In this document: positions 19,451 through 28,357 of the stretch, in pieces | How the letters are laid out: each line of letters begins with the position of its first letter | How positions within the stretch are numbered: the stretch's first letter is position 1 | Source: Eutreptiella sp. 'Long Island Sound 2002' | Lineage: Eukaryota > Euglenozoa > Euglenophyceae > Eutreptiales > Eutreptiaceae | Reading direction: 5' to 3' | DNA: 64,000 bases | Assembly: GCA_964036045.1 (NCBI GenBank) | Contig: OZ038380.1 | Location: 117,661,699-117,725,698 of the forward strand | Program-made: the position numbers and the translations under genes | The notes under the pieces: model-generated | The model's input: only the letters and a program-made list of their open reading frames with translations | Databases searched by the model: none | What the model was told of the DNA's origin: nothing

Positions 19451-21961
19451 CTCCAACCAATTGTAGTCCTTTTCAGTCGCCAGGAATTTTCTCAGAATGG
19501 AGATAAGAATCCTTCCAGCGCGTTCAGCAGGGAGAGCTCGATGGTCGTAGACTCGGGCACGAAGGTGATGAACTCCCAATAGGGCACACATGTTCTCCCA
19601 CCAAGTCCCAATGAACTCTTTCCCACTGTCCGTCAGAATTTCACTGGGAACATCCCAGTTACTCATCCACTGACTTGCAGTCCACTTGGCAGCCATCTCA
19701 GAGGTGAGATGCTTCGTGTTGCAAGGGAGGACTTGGATGTAGCCACTGTGGCGGTCTTGAATTAACAAAACCCCATCGATAGGCTTCCTCGTGTAGAGAC
19801 ATTCCTCTTGGATTTGTCCCAACTCGAAGACATCCGCCGTCACCTTGTCGAACAACCTCTCAGGAATTGGTAATCCCTTCAGTAGTCCTTCTGCCTTTTG
19901 ATTCTTGGGGATGGTCGCCTGACATTGCTTGCATCCTTTGGCAACTCGTTCACAGGCACCCTTGAGGTCCCTTGTGTACACTCTGTGGCGTAGCTCCTGT
20001 TCCAGCACACGAGAATGTGTGTGGGCTGTCTCATTCCGATGCCAATGTTTGACATATTGGTCAATCAGACAATCAGGAACACAAATCCGTCCTTGCCAAA
20101 ATAACTTGTCGCCTTGGATTTTGAAATCAGACGTCTCTTCAGAGTCGTAAGGCTTGTCCCCTTTCAACTTGTGGTATACAGACCCAAAGAACCTGTCCTC
20201 CTTGTACATCTTCGTCCAATCCACATAGAGGAAGGAAGTTTCCTTGTCCTTTTGCTGTGGAGGGAGCGTGGATTTCGCTTCGGATCTCGTCGTAGGAAAC
20301 ATATTCAGGAGTGGCAGCGACGACTCAGAGTCAGAGTTAACCCTGTCAGTCTGATCTGCCTTGGTAATCTCCTTGCATCTGACCGAATCCACCTTCATCC
20401 GATTTTTAATCGAACATTGGAGACAATGTTTCTTGATCAGTGCTTGTTCCTCCTTGTCGAACTCGATCACTTCAGCTTTATCCGTCGCTGTCCCATGAAA
20501 ACTCACTTCAGAGTAAGCCTCTGAGGCTGGGTAGGCCCAGCGACTCAGGGCGTCCGCCACTGTATTGTAGCGACCCGGAATGTAAGTCACATGAAGGTCA
20601 AATCTGCTGAGAGTTTCATGCCAACGGCCTCTTCTCCCAGCTGGTCCACCAGGGGTATCCACATGTTCTGTCCTCCAGCTCTCCAGTGACTTGTGGTCAG
20701 TCAGTACCTCAACGCGATGGCCCCAGATCCAACCTTCATAGCGCCGTAAGGCACAAAGGATTGCGTAGGCTTCTTGTTCCCTTGGACTCCAATTTCGCTG
20801 CCTTGTTGTAAGCTTGCGAGACCAGAAAGCCAGAGGATGATGGTGACCTTCGTCGTCGACTTGTTCGATCGTAGCACCAATGGCGTAACGACTGGCGTCT
20901 GTACGAAGATAAAAAGGTCTTCCATCCAACCACGGAGTCTTTAATGTAACCACATTTGCCAGTGCTTCCTTGAGACCAGTAAAGGCTTCTTCACATTCTG
21001 GCGTCCACTTGAGCTTGACTTGAGATCCCTTCTTTCCTTCTATTTTGCCAACCTTGAGTAACTCTGTCAATGGACCAGAGAACTTGGCGTAGAGAGGAAG
21101 GAACTCGTGGTAGTAATTGCAGCAGCCTAAAAAGGCACGAAGCTGCGTGATGGTTTTAGGCCTTTCCCAGAGCTGCAGGGCAGCCATTTCTCCTGGGGCT
21201 GTTCTTCTTGTCCCATCTTCCAAAACAGAGCCACAAAATTCCACACTCTGGAGGAACATTTTGCCCTTCTTGGGTCCACACACGAGCTTCTCCTGTCGAA
21301 GGACTTCCAGAAGTTTTCGAACTTGTTCTTCGTGCAACTTCAGGCACTCATCAAAGTTTTTTCCCAACGGCGTGGCAATCAGAAGGTCGTCGATGTAGAT
21401 GCTGCAGAATTCTTGTAAATCCAGAGACTTGTGCTTCTGAAATAAAATAGTCTCCATCATCTTCTGCAACATCGACGGCGCATTCTTCAGACCCATTGGC
21501 AGTACAGTCCACTGGACAGTGCCACAGGGCGTGCACATTGCCGTCAAATGCCTGTCCTCCTTTCGAAGGGGCATCTGCTGAAAGCCATGGCGCAAATCCA
21601 ACACAGTAAAGAGCTTGCCTTTGGCTCTCGCGGCGATCTCCTTCTCGATTGGAGGAAGAGGATGCGCGTCGGGTACTGTGGCGGCATTCAGGGCTCTGTA
21701 ATCCACCACTAGACGCCAAGCATCTATGCTGGATTGGTCAGCAGGTGGGGGTTTTGGCACAGTAAATGGTGCTGAACACCACTCAGAACTCATGCAGCCC
21801 TCCAACCAACCGAATTCATAGAGATTGCGCTCAATAATCTTTCGCAGGGCATCTGCTTTGGTGCCGTGGAGATAGAATGGACGTTGTTTGTGCACCTTTG
21901 AGCCTTCGATTATGTCAATCTTGGCTTCCCCATTTTCACATCGAATTGGGGGTTTTTCCAC
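19434..21961 (-). CDS. Element B Pol: reverse transcriptase, RNase H, integrase core
   Basis: The open frame runs on into the LINE to 19376, but element B ends at 19434. The RT has LVVDYRALNAATV, VLPMGLKNAP and the catalytic YIDD (IYIDDLLIATP), followed by the Ty3-type thumb (FLGCCNYYHEFLP). The RNase H has RTDASRYAIG, REQEAYAILCALRRY and LTDHKSLESW, with VADALSRW at its end. The integrase has an HHCC zinc finger (HWHRNETAHTH, then CKQC), the catalytic Asp in TADVFEL, the Asp in ILTDSGKEF and the Glu in PAERAGRIL. All catalytic residues are present. The first codons overlap the preceding frame, and entry is by -1 shift at A_AAC_CCC (21949-21955). The integrase continues at 9215 beyond the LINE. 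Confidence 0.93.
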
Positions 21962-23640
21962 AACTTCCCACTCAGCACATCATCTTGATAATCTTCGAAC
22001 ACTGCGTCCCTTCTTGCACATATCTTGTCTCCGTCGACCTGATTCCCACATTTAATCACCGACATTATGTCCACCAATTTGCGAATTGTTGGTCGTGGTC
22101 TCATGTTCTTGGCCACTTCATTCCAAACTTCTTCGTCGCATTGCTGGCGGATGAAGCTCACCTGAGCTCGCTCCTCCGTGGGATCCCACCAATGAAAGGG
22201 GTCCACGAATGTCTTGAAGGGATGGTCGGACGAATTCAGCTTCATTCCTGTCAATTCAGGCGAGATTCTTCGAGATTTGTCATCATTCTTGTCTGGAATC
22301 TTGCCTTTTTTGGCTTGATTCTTGTCTGATGGGGACGAATTGTAATGGATGGAGGCGTTCTCTTGAGGGACGCCGATTGTCCTTCCCTCCTTCCGCGACG
22401 ATACGTCGGGATTCCGCTCTCGATCGTCTTCATCCACCTCAATTTCGTCGATTCTTGAGGAATTTGAGATAACCTCTTCTGTTCCCATTTCACTGTCATC
22501 TTGCCAATAATCTCCCAGATTCCCGTCAACTAAGCACGGCAACGTGCTCCACGAACGCTGTGGCAAAGGCTTGCCATTGTCTTCGCAATACAGCTTCACT
22601 CCCTTGTGAGGTAGCTCGACAATGTCGATAGAAATGTCCATAATGTCCTTGAACCACTCTTGTCTTGGCCAATTTGGGACAATTAAAATCGCCTTTGCGC
22701 CGGATTGCTTCAGCTTCTGCACCACACGAGGGAAAACGTCGAAGGGCGGATTGATCCAAAGAGGTTCAGACCAGTCCTCACTCCAGGCATCGTCGTAGAA
22801 CTTCGGAAATCTTTTATTCTTTTTGTTTGCAAAGGCATCAACTTCAGGACGAAAATTGTGGTTCCTTTCGAAATAATCCACCAGAATGTCCCGCCATTTG
22901 TCGACTACTCGATGGCAAACTGACTTCCACTTCTTGCTGTTCAACGAATCCACCTTTCCTTCGTCGAAATCTTCTTGATTCCTTGTCCATTCCTGCCCAT
23001 CTTGCTGAAAATGCAGCTTATTTCTCTCCTTGAATTGGTGGATACTCTTGGTATATGGGTGCAGATAATACAGTTCAGACGGGTCGTTGGTCGACGGATC
23101 CTGGAGGAAGCACGTCCTGTGTCCCATGGGCGACACACGATGAGCGTGAAGCCATGGTTGACCCAAGAATAAATCGTACTTTATGCTGGCTTCATAGAAT
23201 TTTCCAGCAAACCACTCCTCAGTGACCGTCTCTTCCACACTCCAGACTGATTGTTTCACCAATCTGACCGCCAATTCTGCTTCTCTGTCGCCACCGTCAA
23301 GGCGATGTCCGCTGACTCCCTCCAGCTGGACAGGGGTGGAGGACATCTTCGTCTCATCCTCCTGCAGAAAGCCTTTCCTCACCAGATTGACCTCTGAACC
23401 ATTGTCAATCAGACATCTGGCAAGTTTAACTTTACCATCCGTCGATCTGACCTGGATCCAGCAGACAAACTGGCGCTGCTTGCCTCGCCGGACAGCGCTG
23501 AGGACCCAGGCAGGGTACAGGAGGCCGGAGGAGGGCGCCAGCCTGTCCCAGCAGCGTCCATCCACCGCCCCAACTACCCTGATGGGTTTTGTCTCCTGCC
23601 ACTCAACCCCAGTGTTGGGATTTGGGTCAAGTTGGCTTCC
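21910..23640 (-). CDS. Element B protease and Dam-like methyltransferase-fold domain
   Basis: In the same frame as gag, directly after a TAG at 23641-23643, with no ATG start of its own in the first codons. With residues counted from 23565, a retropepsin lies at about 30-150; its active site reads LIDNGSEVNLV (DNG at 54-56, where DTG or DSG is usual). From about 215 to 345 lies a Rossmann-like domain with FRPEVDAFANKKNKRFPKFY, then INPPF (271-275) and AILIVPNWPRQEW (292-304). The NPPF motif is the [DN]PP[YF] of N6-adenine methyltransferases, and the rest resembles the Dam-like domain of DIRS retrotransposons. An acidic spacer follows. I cannot tell if it is an active enzyme, because no clear AdoMet-binding glycine motif is visible. 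Confidence 0.8.
   Translation of the reverse strand, partial: GSQLDPNPNTGVEWQETKPIRVVGAVDGRCWDRLAPSSGLLYPAWVLSAVRRGKQRQFVCWIQVRSTDGKVKLARCLIDNGSEVNLVRKGFLQEDETKMSSTPVQLEGVSGHRLDGGDREAELAVRLVKQSVWSVEETVTEEWFAGKFYEASIKYDLFLGQPWLHAHRVSPMGHRTCFLQDPSTNDPSELYYLHPYTKSIHQFKERNKLHFQQDGQEWTRNQEDFDEGKVDSLNSKKWKSVCHRVVDKWRDILVDYFERNHNFRPEVDAFANKKNKRFPKFYDDAWSEDWSEPLWINPPFDVFPRVVQKLKQSGAKAILIVPNWPRQEWFKDIMDISIDIVELPHKGVKLYCEDNGKPLPQRSWSTLPCLVDGNLGDYWQDDSEMGTEEVISNSSRIDEIEVDEDDRERNPDVSSRKEGRTIGVPQENASIHYNSSPSDKNQAKKGKIPDKNDDKSRRISPELTGMKLNSSDHPFKTFVDPFHWWDPTEERAQVSFIRQQCDEEVWNEVAKNMRPRPTIRKLVDIMSVIKCGNQVDGDKICARRDAVFEDYQDDVLSGKLWKNPQFDVKMGKPRLT
21949..21955 (-). promoter_or_regulatory. Possible -1 frameshift site A_AAC_CCC in element B
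   Basis: On the minus strand the codons AAC CCC preceded by A fit X_XXY_YYZ. A one-base backward slip leaves the protease/methyltransferase frame and enters the RT frame, and the two frames overlap only here. The site lies in A5C5, so a missing base in the assembly is an alternative. Confidence 0.4.
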
Positions 23641-23643
23641 CTA
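23602..23643 (-). promoter_or_regulatory. Gag-pol TAG readthrough candidate of element B with downstream stem
   Basis: Gag ends ...EEEEWQ at TAG 23641-23643, and protease follows in the same frame with no other stop. The codon after it is GGA, so the site reads CAA TAG GGA. Gammaretroviruses use UAG followed by G at this junction. Nine bases after the TAG the RNA can pair CTTGACCC (23624-23631) with GGGTTGAG (23602-23609), an 8-bp stem with two G-U pairs. Pairing was read by eye. Confidence 0.5.
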
Positions 23644-26379
23644 TTGCCATTCTTCTTCTTCGTTCGGCTGTATGTCCTGTACTTGTCCTTCGTCAACCCA
23701 TTCTTCTCCTGCTTCGACAGCATTCACTCCTTTTCCACGTCCACGACCTCCAAATGATTTTCCACCACCACCTTTCTTACCTCCTTGGCCTTTGTTGTTG
23801 GGGGTGTTGGAATTGGGGTTGGATTCGTTGGATCTGCCCTTGCCTCGACCTCCAGTATCCTTGTTGTTGCCGAAGGTCTTGTTTGCTGGCGTCTCCGCGT
23901 ACAGGGGGTTGCCATTCACCTTGGAATCATCTTGATTCCCGGACTTTCCCTTGCCATTTCCACCTTTTTGGCCAGGTTTTCCACCAGATTTTCCACCAGC
24001 ATCGGTCCATCTTGAGTCGCTTGGATCTCCGCCTTGCTGCGAGTAATCTTTTGGTGTCCAGTCTCTGTTCTTTCCTTTGGACTGCCCTTTACCCTTTCCC
24101 CTTCCATGCTGGTCAGCATCTCGTGCTCCATCCTGCTGGGGATTTTTGGGAGAATTTCCCTTTCCATCCATTTTGGACTGAATTGTCTTGAGATCTGAGG
24201 GCGTCCATCTGTGATCTGCGGTCGTGTGAGTCGCCGCTCGACCTTCTTTTCCAAGGGCAATGCACACAGAGCATCCCTTCTCACCAACAGCGTTGACCTT
24301 GCCTCCGAAGCCATGTGCATCCTGGGACTTCTGGCGTTCTAAGTTTGCATACTTTTCAAATTGGTCCCAGATCTGCTCAACTCCATATGAGAAGATCCAC
24401 GGTCGTACCTTCAAAACTGTTCCCTTATACTTCACTTTTCCATCCACCATGCTGCAGAAAAACTCCGACTGTTCAGAATCGTGGAAACCAACTCTCCATC
24501 TGCCCTCACGAATAGTGATGTCCTTCAATCCAGTAGCACTGATAGAGTGTAGTAACTCACGAACTGTCATTTTTCCCATAGTTTCTGGTAATCCTCGGAC
24601 TTCAACCCAGTTGCCCAGGACTTTTTGGTCCGCCTGAGAGTCCCTGATCTTCTGCTTGGTCTCCGGCGTGAGCTTGCTCAGGAGGATCTTCTTCATTTCG
24701 CCTTCAGAAAGTCCTTCTCCAGAGTTCTCCGCCTCTTGCACCAAAAACTCCCAATCTTGCCTTGCAATTTGAATTTCTTCCAGAAACAATTTCTTGATCG
24801 CCCTGAAGTTCTCCAGACGGTTCCTGTAATGATCTTCAGGGAGTCGAGAGCCTTTCTTCTTCAGACTGCGGTACAGCTCCTCATACGTCAGGGGATTCCC
24901 CTGATTTTGCCTCTCCACATACAGATTGTATGTGCTTTCTCGGAGCTTGCCAGTCAAGCAATCCATCAACCCAAGGATCCAGAGTTCCTTGTCCAGCTTC
25001 TCCGTCTGCAGCCACACCATGAACTGCCTCTCGAAGGACGCCCAGTAATTTGGGTGTCCTGAGAACTTCGGCTGCTTCATTACTGACCCTCTCAGCCTCA
25101 TGTGCAAAGGGTTCAGCAAGTGGTTCAGGTTGAAGTTGGTGGCTGTGCCGACCGGATTAACGAAAATTGGATTGACTGCGGCGCCTCCCATTGCCTGTGC
25201 TTGCGCAATTGCGGCCGCCAGCAACGCCTGGTCCACAGTAGGCTGCACGAACGGCGTTGGTTGAGCTTGATGCAGCCTCATCTCCTTCAATTTCTTCTGC
25301 TTTTCTTTGATCTTGGCCTCGTTTTCTTTCGCCTGCCGGTCCTTCTTCTTCAAGGCCATTGATCGCTCCTTCACGGTGGTCCTTGCTTCTCCATCAATAT
25401 CTCCGACAGTACCAACTGACAGTACAGACCTCTCCGACGAAGATTCTCCTCCTTCAGTACCCAGATTGAACCCAATAGGACTTGTAAATCCAGTAGGGGG
25501 GATACCAGAAATTGCAGTAAAAGCTGGATGTGAACCAGTTTGGTGGCCAGTAAAAGCTGGGGGTGCTGGAGAATGTGGAGCGCCGTAAGGCGTGGATGTG
25601 GGTGCAGCTGAGGAGGTAGGTGCTGGGTGGCTTGCCATTGTAGGCGCTGGTCCAGTGAGCCCAGTAGTGCTCAGATTTTGTACCAGATTTGTAAGCTTCT
25701 CCAGCTTCTGTTCCATCTCCTTCCAATTGCTGTCATCATCCCTCTTTTTCTCCTTGGCGGCCTTCTTCAGCTCCTTCACCCTGTTCTCCAGCGACGAAAT
25801 CTGTCTTCGACAGGAGCAGTCCTTGGCGCACTCGCCACAGGAAGGGCATCTCGTCCCTTTTCCTTTGCTTCTGACTTCATCAACCCAGCTGTCAACACTG
25901 GAGTTGGAGTCAGGAAGCTTGGACGGTTGCTCCCTGGAGAGGTGAGAATGCGTCGAATCACACCTCATTTCGTCGACCTCGTCGTCGTTCCGACCCCAGA
26001 CGCCCGACGGACCAGCGTGCAGATGCACATTCTGGCGTCGTTCCTCGGCGATGATGGCCATCTGCACCATCACGGCGGCCTGGTGGTCGAACTGGTCCAT
26101 CAGCTCCTCCCAGTCCTCTTGCTCCTGCAATTGGGCGTCAAATCTCGACCGGCCGCTGTCCCTGAGGAACTGGCACGACGCCCGGAACCAGTCCCTCAGG
26201 CGGCCACGATAGCCCGCCTCAGCCAGCAGCCAATTCTGCTCTGTGCAGGAATTCCTCGTTCCAGATCTGCTGAAAGTGGTTTTCCCAGTAATCACCACTA
26301 ATTTCAGCTTCAGACTGCTCTCCTTCGTTGCTGCTGTCTTCCAGATCAGGCAAAGCGTGAGAGGAGGAACCAGATTCAC
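23641..26379 (-). CDS. Element B Gag, main part (coiled coil, capsid, basic tail)
   Basis: The bulk of Gag, entered from the upstream gag frame by a +1 shift near 26250. In order: a Cys-rich CPSCGECAKDCSC, a coiled coil (ISSLENRVKELKKAAKEKKR and following heptads), a P/T/A-rich linker, a capsid-like helical region (KFSGHPNYWASFERQFMVW through LLSKLTPETKQKI), a putative zinc site CSVCIALGKEGRAATHTTADH (C-x2-C, then His residues, not a classical CCHC knuckle) and a long G/K/N/R-rich tail that should bind RNA. About 900 residues is long for a Ty3 Gag. It ends at the TAG that precedes the protease in frame. Confidence 0.85.
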   Translation of the reverse strand: MNLVPPLTLCLIWKTAATKESSLKLKLVVITGKTTFSRSGTRNSCTEQNWLLAEAGYRGRLRDWFRASCQFLRDSGRSRFDAQLQEQEDWEELMDQFDHQAAVMVQMAIIAEERRQNVHLHAGPSGVWGRNDDEVDEMRCDSTHSHLSREQPSKLPDSNSSVDSWVDEVRSKGKGTRCPSCGECAKDCSCRRQISSLENRVKELKKAAKEKKRDDDSNWKEMEQKLEKLTNLVQNLSTTGLTGPAPTMASHPAPTSSAAPTSTPYGAPHSPAPPAFTGHQTGSHPAFTAISGIPPTGFTSPIGFNLGTEGGESSSERSVLSVGTVGDIDGEARTTVKERSMALKKKDRQAKENEAKIKEKQKKLKEMRLHQAQPTPFVQPTVDQALLAAAIAQAQAMGGAAVNPIFVNPVGTATNFNLNHLLNPLHMRLRGSVMKQPKFSGHPNYWASFERQFMVWLQTEKLDKELWILGLMDCLTGKLRESTYNLYVERQNQGNPLTYEELYRSLKKKGSRLPEDHYRNRLENFRAIKKLFLEEIQIARQDWEFLVQEAENSGEGLSEGEMKKILLSKLTPETKQKIRDSQADQKVLGNWVEVRGLPETMGKMTVRELLHSISATGLKDITIREGRWRVGFHDSEQSEFFCSMVDGKVKYKGTVLKVRPWIFSYGVEQIWDQFEKYANLERQKSQDAHGFGGKVNAVGEKGCSVCIALGKEGRAATHTTADHRWTPSDLKTIQSKMDGKGNSPKNPQQDGARDADQHGRGKGKGQSKGKNRDWTPKDYSQQGGDPSDSRWTDAGGKSGGKPGQKGGNGKGKSGNQDDSKVNGNPLYAETPANKTFGNNKDTGGRGKGRSNESNPNSNTPNNKGQGGKKGGGGKSFGGRGRGKGVNAVEAGEEWVDEGQVQDIQPNEEEEWQ

Positions 26380-26827
26380 TCGAGGAGGGAGATTCTCGAC
26401 CGGGTTTAAGGTTGGGTGGGGCGTTCACACAACAATCAGCACAAGTATGAACTCCAGGCCAATGCCTATGGCCACAGTAAGGGCACTCTGACGGATGATC
26501 GTCGGTTTGCTGGGGAGATGCTACGAAGGTAACCTTAGGGGGAACACGCAGCGACCCAGAAGGAGTAATAGCCCCGCTAAAGTCCGATGATCTAAGAGTG
26601 TCCGTGGAGATTCCAGAAGCAGAGTCATGATTTCCTCTGCCACCATGTAACCGCTGCATAGTGGTTGATCTTTCTTGTGATTGCGAAGCCTGTAGCCTTG
26701 ATGCCCCAGGGGTCGTAACGCCCGACACTGCCCCTGATATCTCCGAACCCAACTGACCCTCTTCAGACCCATATCCAGCCTCTTGGAGCGACATATGCGA
26801 AGCACTTGTAAGTTCAGTGAACTCCAT
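26219..26827 (-). CDS. Element B Gag N-terminus, starting inside the 5' LTR
   Basis: The frame starts at ATG 26825-26827, 180 bases inside the LTR, and reads without a stop through the LTR end and the primer binding site into internal sequence (TTMQRLHGGRGNHD spans the junction). It is rich in S, G and E. It contains the zinc-ribbon-like set CPYCGHRHWPGVHTCADCC (C-x2-C-x9-C-x2-C-C, with His). It stops at 26219. The following Gag frame overlaps and is reached by skipping one base near GCAGAATTGG, which is not a homopolymer. Starting gag in the LTR means that the 3' LTR copy (6604-7083) also carries this ATG. Confidence 0.75.
   Translation of the reverse strand: MEFTELTSASHMSLQEAGYGSEEGQLGSEISGAVSGVTTPGASRLQASQSQERSTTMQRLHGGRGNHDSASGISTDTLRSSDFSGAITPSGSLRVPPKVTFVASPQQTDDHPSECPYCGHRHWPGVHTCADCCVNAPPNLKPGRESPSSSESGSSSHALPDLEDSSNEGEQSEAEISGDYWENHFQQIWNEEFLHRAELAAG
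26633..26645 (-). promoter_or_regulatory. Primer binding site of element B
   Basis: TGGTGGCAGAGGA directly abuts the 3' end of the 5' LTR. It begins with the obligatory TGG and resembles the initiator methionine tRNA type (TGGTATCAGAG in plants), but the tRNA cannot be confirmed from this window. Confidence 0.7.
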
Positions 26828-27125
26828 GGTGGAATACGAAGAGTACGAAAACGCGGTCTACAAAAATGGAGCAGACATAGAATCTCAATGCGCATTCATC
26901 GCAACTAATGACACAACGTGAAATCATTCCAAATAATTTAAATAAATCCGATTGGGAAATCACGAAAGACAAATGCGACTCGACGCGCGCTCACAGGCGA
27001 CATCTGGCGGCGAACGGAAAACATGAAACAAAACGGAAAATTTACTGCACTAATGTACATCTGAGAATCAATGGAATTCTGATCACATCAGTGTATAATT
27101 GAGTGCTGTCACTGCTGCCGTTACA
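26646..27125 (-). repeat. 5' LTR of element B
   Basis: 480 bp, 98.75 percent identical to 6604-7083. Transcription of the element should start in it and proceed leftward. The gag ATG lies inside it at 26825-26827. Confidence 0.95.
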
Positions 27126-27130
27126 GGTCC
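27126..27130. repeat. Target site duplication of element B, right copy (ggtcc)
   Basis: Matches 6599-6603. Joining the two flanks through one copy restores the gag frame of element A. Confidence 0.9.
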
Positions 27131-28257
27131 TCGGGGTCCTCCGGGTCGTCGTCCTCCGAGGGCGAAGCAGAAGTCATAGACGGCGGCTCATCATCGGAGG
27201 GGTCTCCGCCTGGATCACTAGAGCCATAAGGCTCCACGTCCACCGTTGCCCTCAAGGCTGTCAGCCCCAGCCGGTCCAGCTCGGCTCTCGTAGAATTCAT
27301 CCCGTGGCTGTAGGGCGGCTGGGCCGTTCTCGGTACGAAAGGACTTCTCGGTATCGCTGCACGGGTCAGCATCGGTCGGCTCCTCAGGCTCCCCAAGGTG
27401 TTTGTCAGCCCTGCCACCAGGTGGTTGGCCTGTACTCGATGGGGTGACACTCCCACAGTGGTAGGTGACGCTTGGGGCGGTATTATAAGGGGCTCCAGTT
27501 TATCTCAAATCTCTTGAGTGAGGTCGCCCACAATTTTAGAGGTGGCTCCTCGGAGCACCTCGTTGATCTCCGACCGCGTCAGGGACCTGTTGGAGGATCT
27601 CCCTGATCCTCTACTTCTTCCTCCAAGAGACTCGGGTCCTCTCCTCAGCCCACTCAAGGTTGCATACCCAGGAACATCCACATAGGCTCCCGTAGCGGGT
27701 AGAGGATGGTGATAGTCAGCCGCATACCATTGCGGCGCAGAACTGGAGATCACCGGCTCACTGGCAGCAGTTGCCTCAGGGAATGAAGTGGTAGGTGGTA
27801 TAACATAGGCAGGGTAGGTAGGCATACCAGTAAAGCCTGTGCCCTCAGCCTTAGGCGGGTTGGTTATGGGTGTGGATGTTGCAGCGGCTGGGTCTGGAAT
27901 TGGGAGTGTGGTGGTTATAGGAGAGGGTGATGCGTGGAGGCCAGAAGCGCTTGCTGCGCCCTCGAAGGTAGAATTATTCGTCGGGTCTTGCCCTTGGTCT
28001 GCTCCTTCGTCTGCTTCGTCTCCAGCATCCTTCTCTCCCTCTCTCTTTCCCTTCACAGGTTGACTGTCCACCTCCTCGACTAAGAGGCCCCGGAAGGCCG
28101 ACTGGAGTCCTTCCAACAAATCCTCCGCCACGTCTACTGGCCCATGTAAGGGCTCCGAAGGTACAGCGCTAGGTCCAGGTCCAGGTTCACCAGGTGCTGG
28201 CATTGCTGGTGCCTCAGGCGCTGTCTTCACGTCGGTGTCCTCTTTCTTTGTGTCCAT
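27126..28257 (-). pseudogene. Element A Gag N-terminal part
   Basis: Starts MDTKKEDTDV at 28257. The region is low in recognisable domains and rich in P, A, E and T (PAPGEPGPGPSAVPSEP), with a serine/arginine-rich stretch (RGSGRSSNRSL) near residue 230. An in-frame TGA at 27505-27507 interrupts it after DLTQEI. The same frame then stays open (DKLEPLIIPPQ) to the insertion of element B at 27126 and continues at 6603. The TGA could be a mutation of CGA or TGG. Gag N-termini of this kind usually carry assembly functions, but nothing specific is visible here. Confidence 0.75.
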
Positions 28258-28344
28258 CTTCGTTCGCCCTTCTGCTTATATATGACTAATCTCGGCGCAC
28301 TGGATGTACGGCACGGGGTTGCTGCCGGTACGCAGAGACAGTCT

Positions 28345-28357
28345 GCCTCTGCTACCA
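28345..28357 (-). promoter_or_regulatory. Primer-binding-site-like sequence of element A
   Basis: TGGTAGCAGAGGC on the minus strand, 88 bases upstream of the gag ATG, closely matches the element B site (TGGTGGCAGAGGA). A 5' LTR should end just to the right, but the adjacent sequence (minus strand ...aaaactttc) lacks a CA end and I find no LTR there. Confidence 0.45.

Larger units (their letters stand above)
6604..27125 (-). mobile_element. Ty3/gypsy chromovirus-like element B, complete with both LTRs
   Basis: A full-length LTR retrotransposon on the minus strand, about 10.3 kb without the nested LINE. It has two 480-bp LTRs in the same orientation with TG...CA ends, a primer binding site abutting the 5' LTR (26633-26645), a polypurine tract abutting the 3' LTR (7084-7093) and a ggtcc target duplication. 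The LTRs differ at only 6 of 480 positions, so insertion was fairly recent. Gene order is gag, protease, methyltransferase-like domain, RT, RNase H, integrase, chromodomain. The frame breaks are one +1 shift in gag, one in-frame TAG at gag-pol and one -1 shift before RT. All catalytic residues checked in RT, RNase H and integrase are present. Confidence 0.95.
1..28357 (-). mobile_element. Ty3/gypsy chromovirus element A, interrupted by element B
   Basis: A Ty3-type LTR retrotransposon read on the minus strand. Its own DNA is 1-6603 plus 27126-28357, and the middle is element B with everything nested in it. Removing 6604-27125 and one copy of the ggtcc target duplication rejoins the gag frame exactly: the codons for ...E-D on the right continue into P-S-G-K-K-K on the left. 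The order is gag, protease, methyltransferase-like domain, RT, RNase H, integrase, chromodomain, which is the chromovirus order plus one extra domain. The copy is decayed: in-frame TGA codons at 27505-27507, 5518-5520 and 5242-5244, a TAG at 1062-1064, and frame switches near 5900, 2100 and 1875. The 3' LTR leaves the window on the left, and I found no matching 5' LTR right of 28357. Confidence 0.9.

Noticed and set aside
5242-27507. Reassignment of UGA as a sense codon, suggested by three in-frame TGA codons in gag of element A
   Set aside because: TGA ends other intact frames here (for example at 11031 and 41877). The same element also has an in-frame TAG, and the transposase-like pseudogene has both TGA and TAA. 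Decay or readthrough is simpler.
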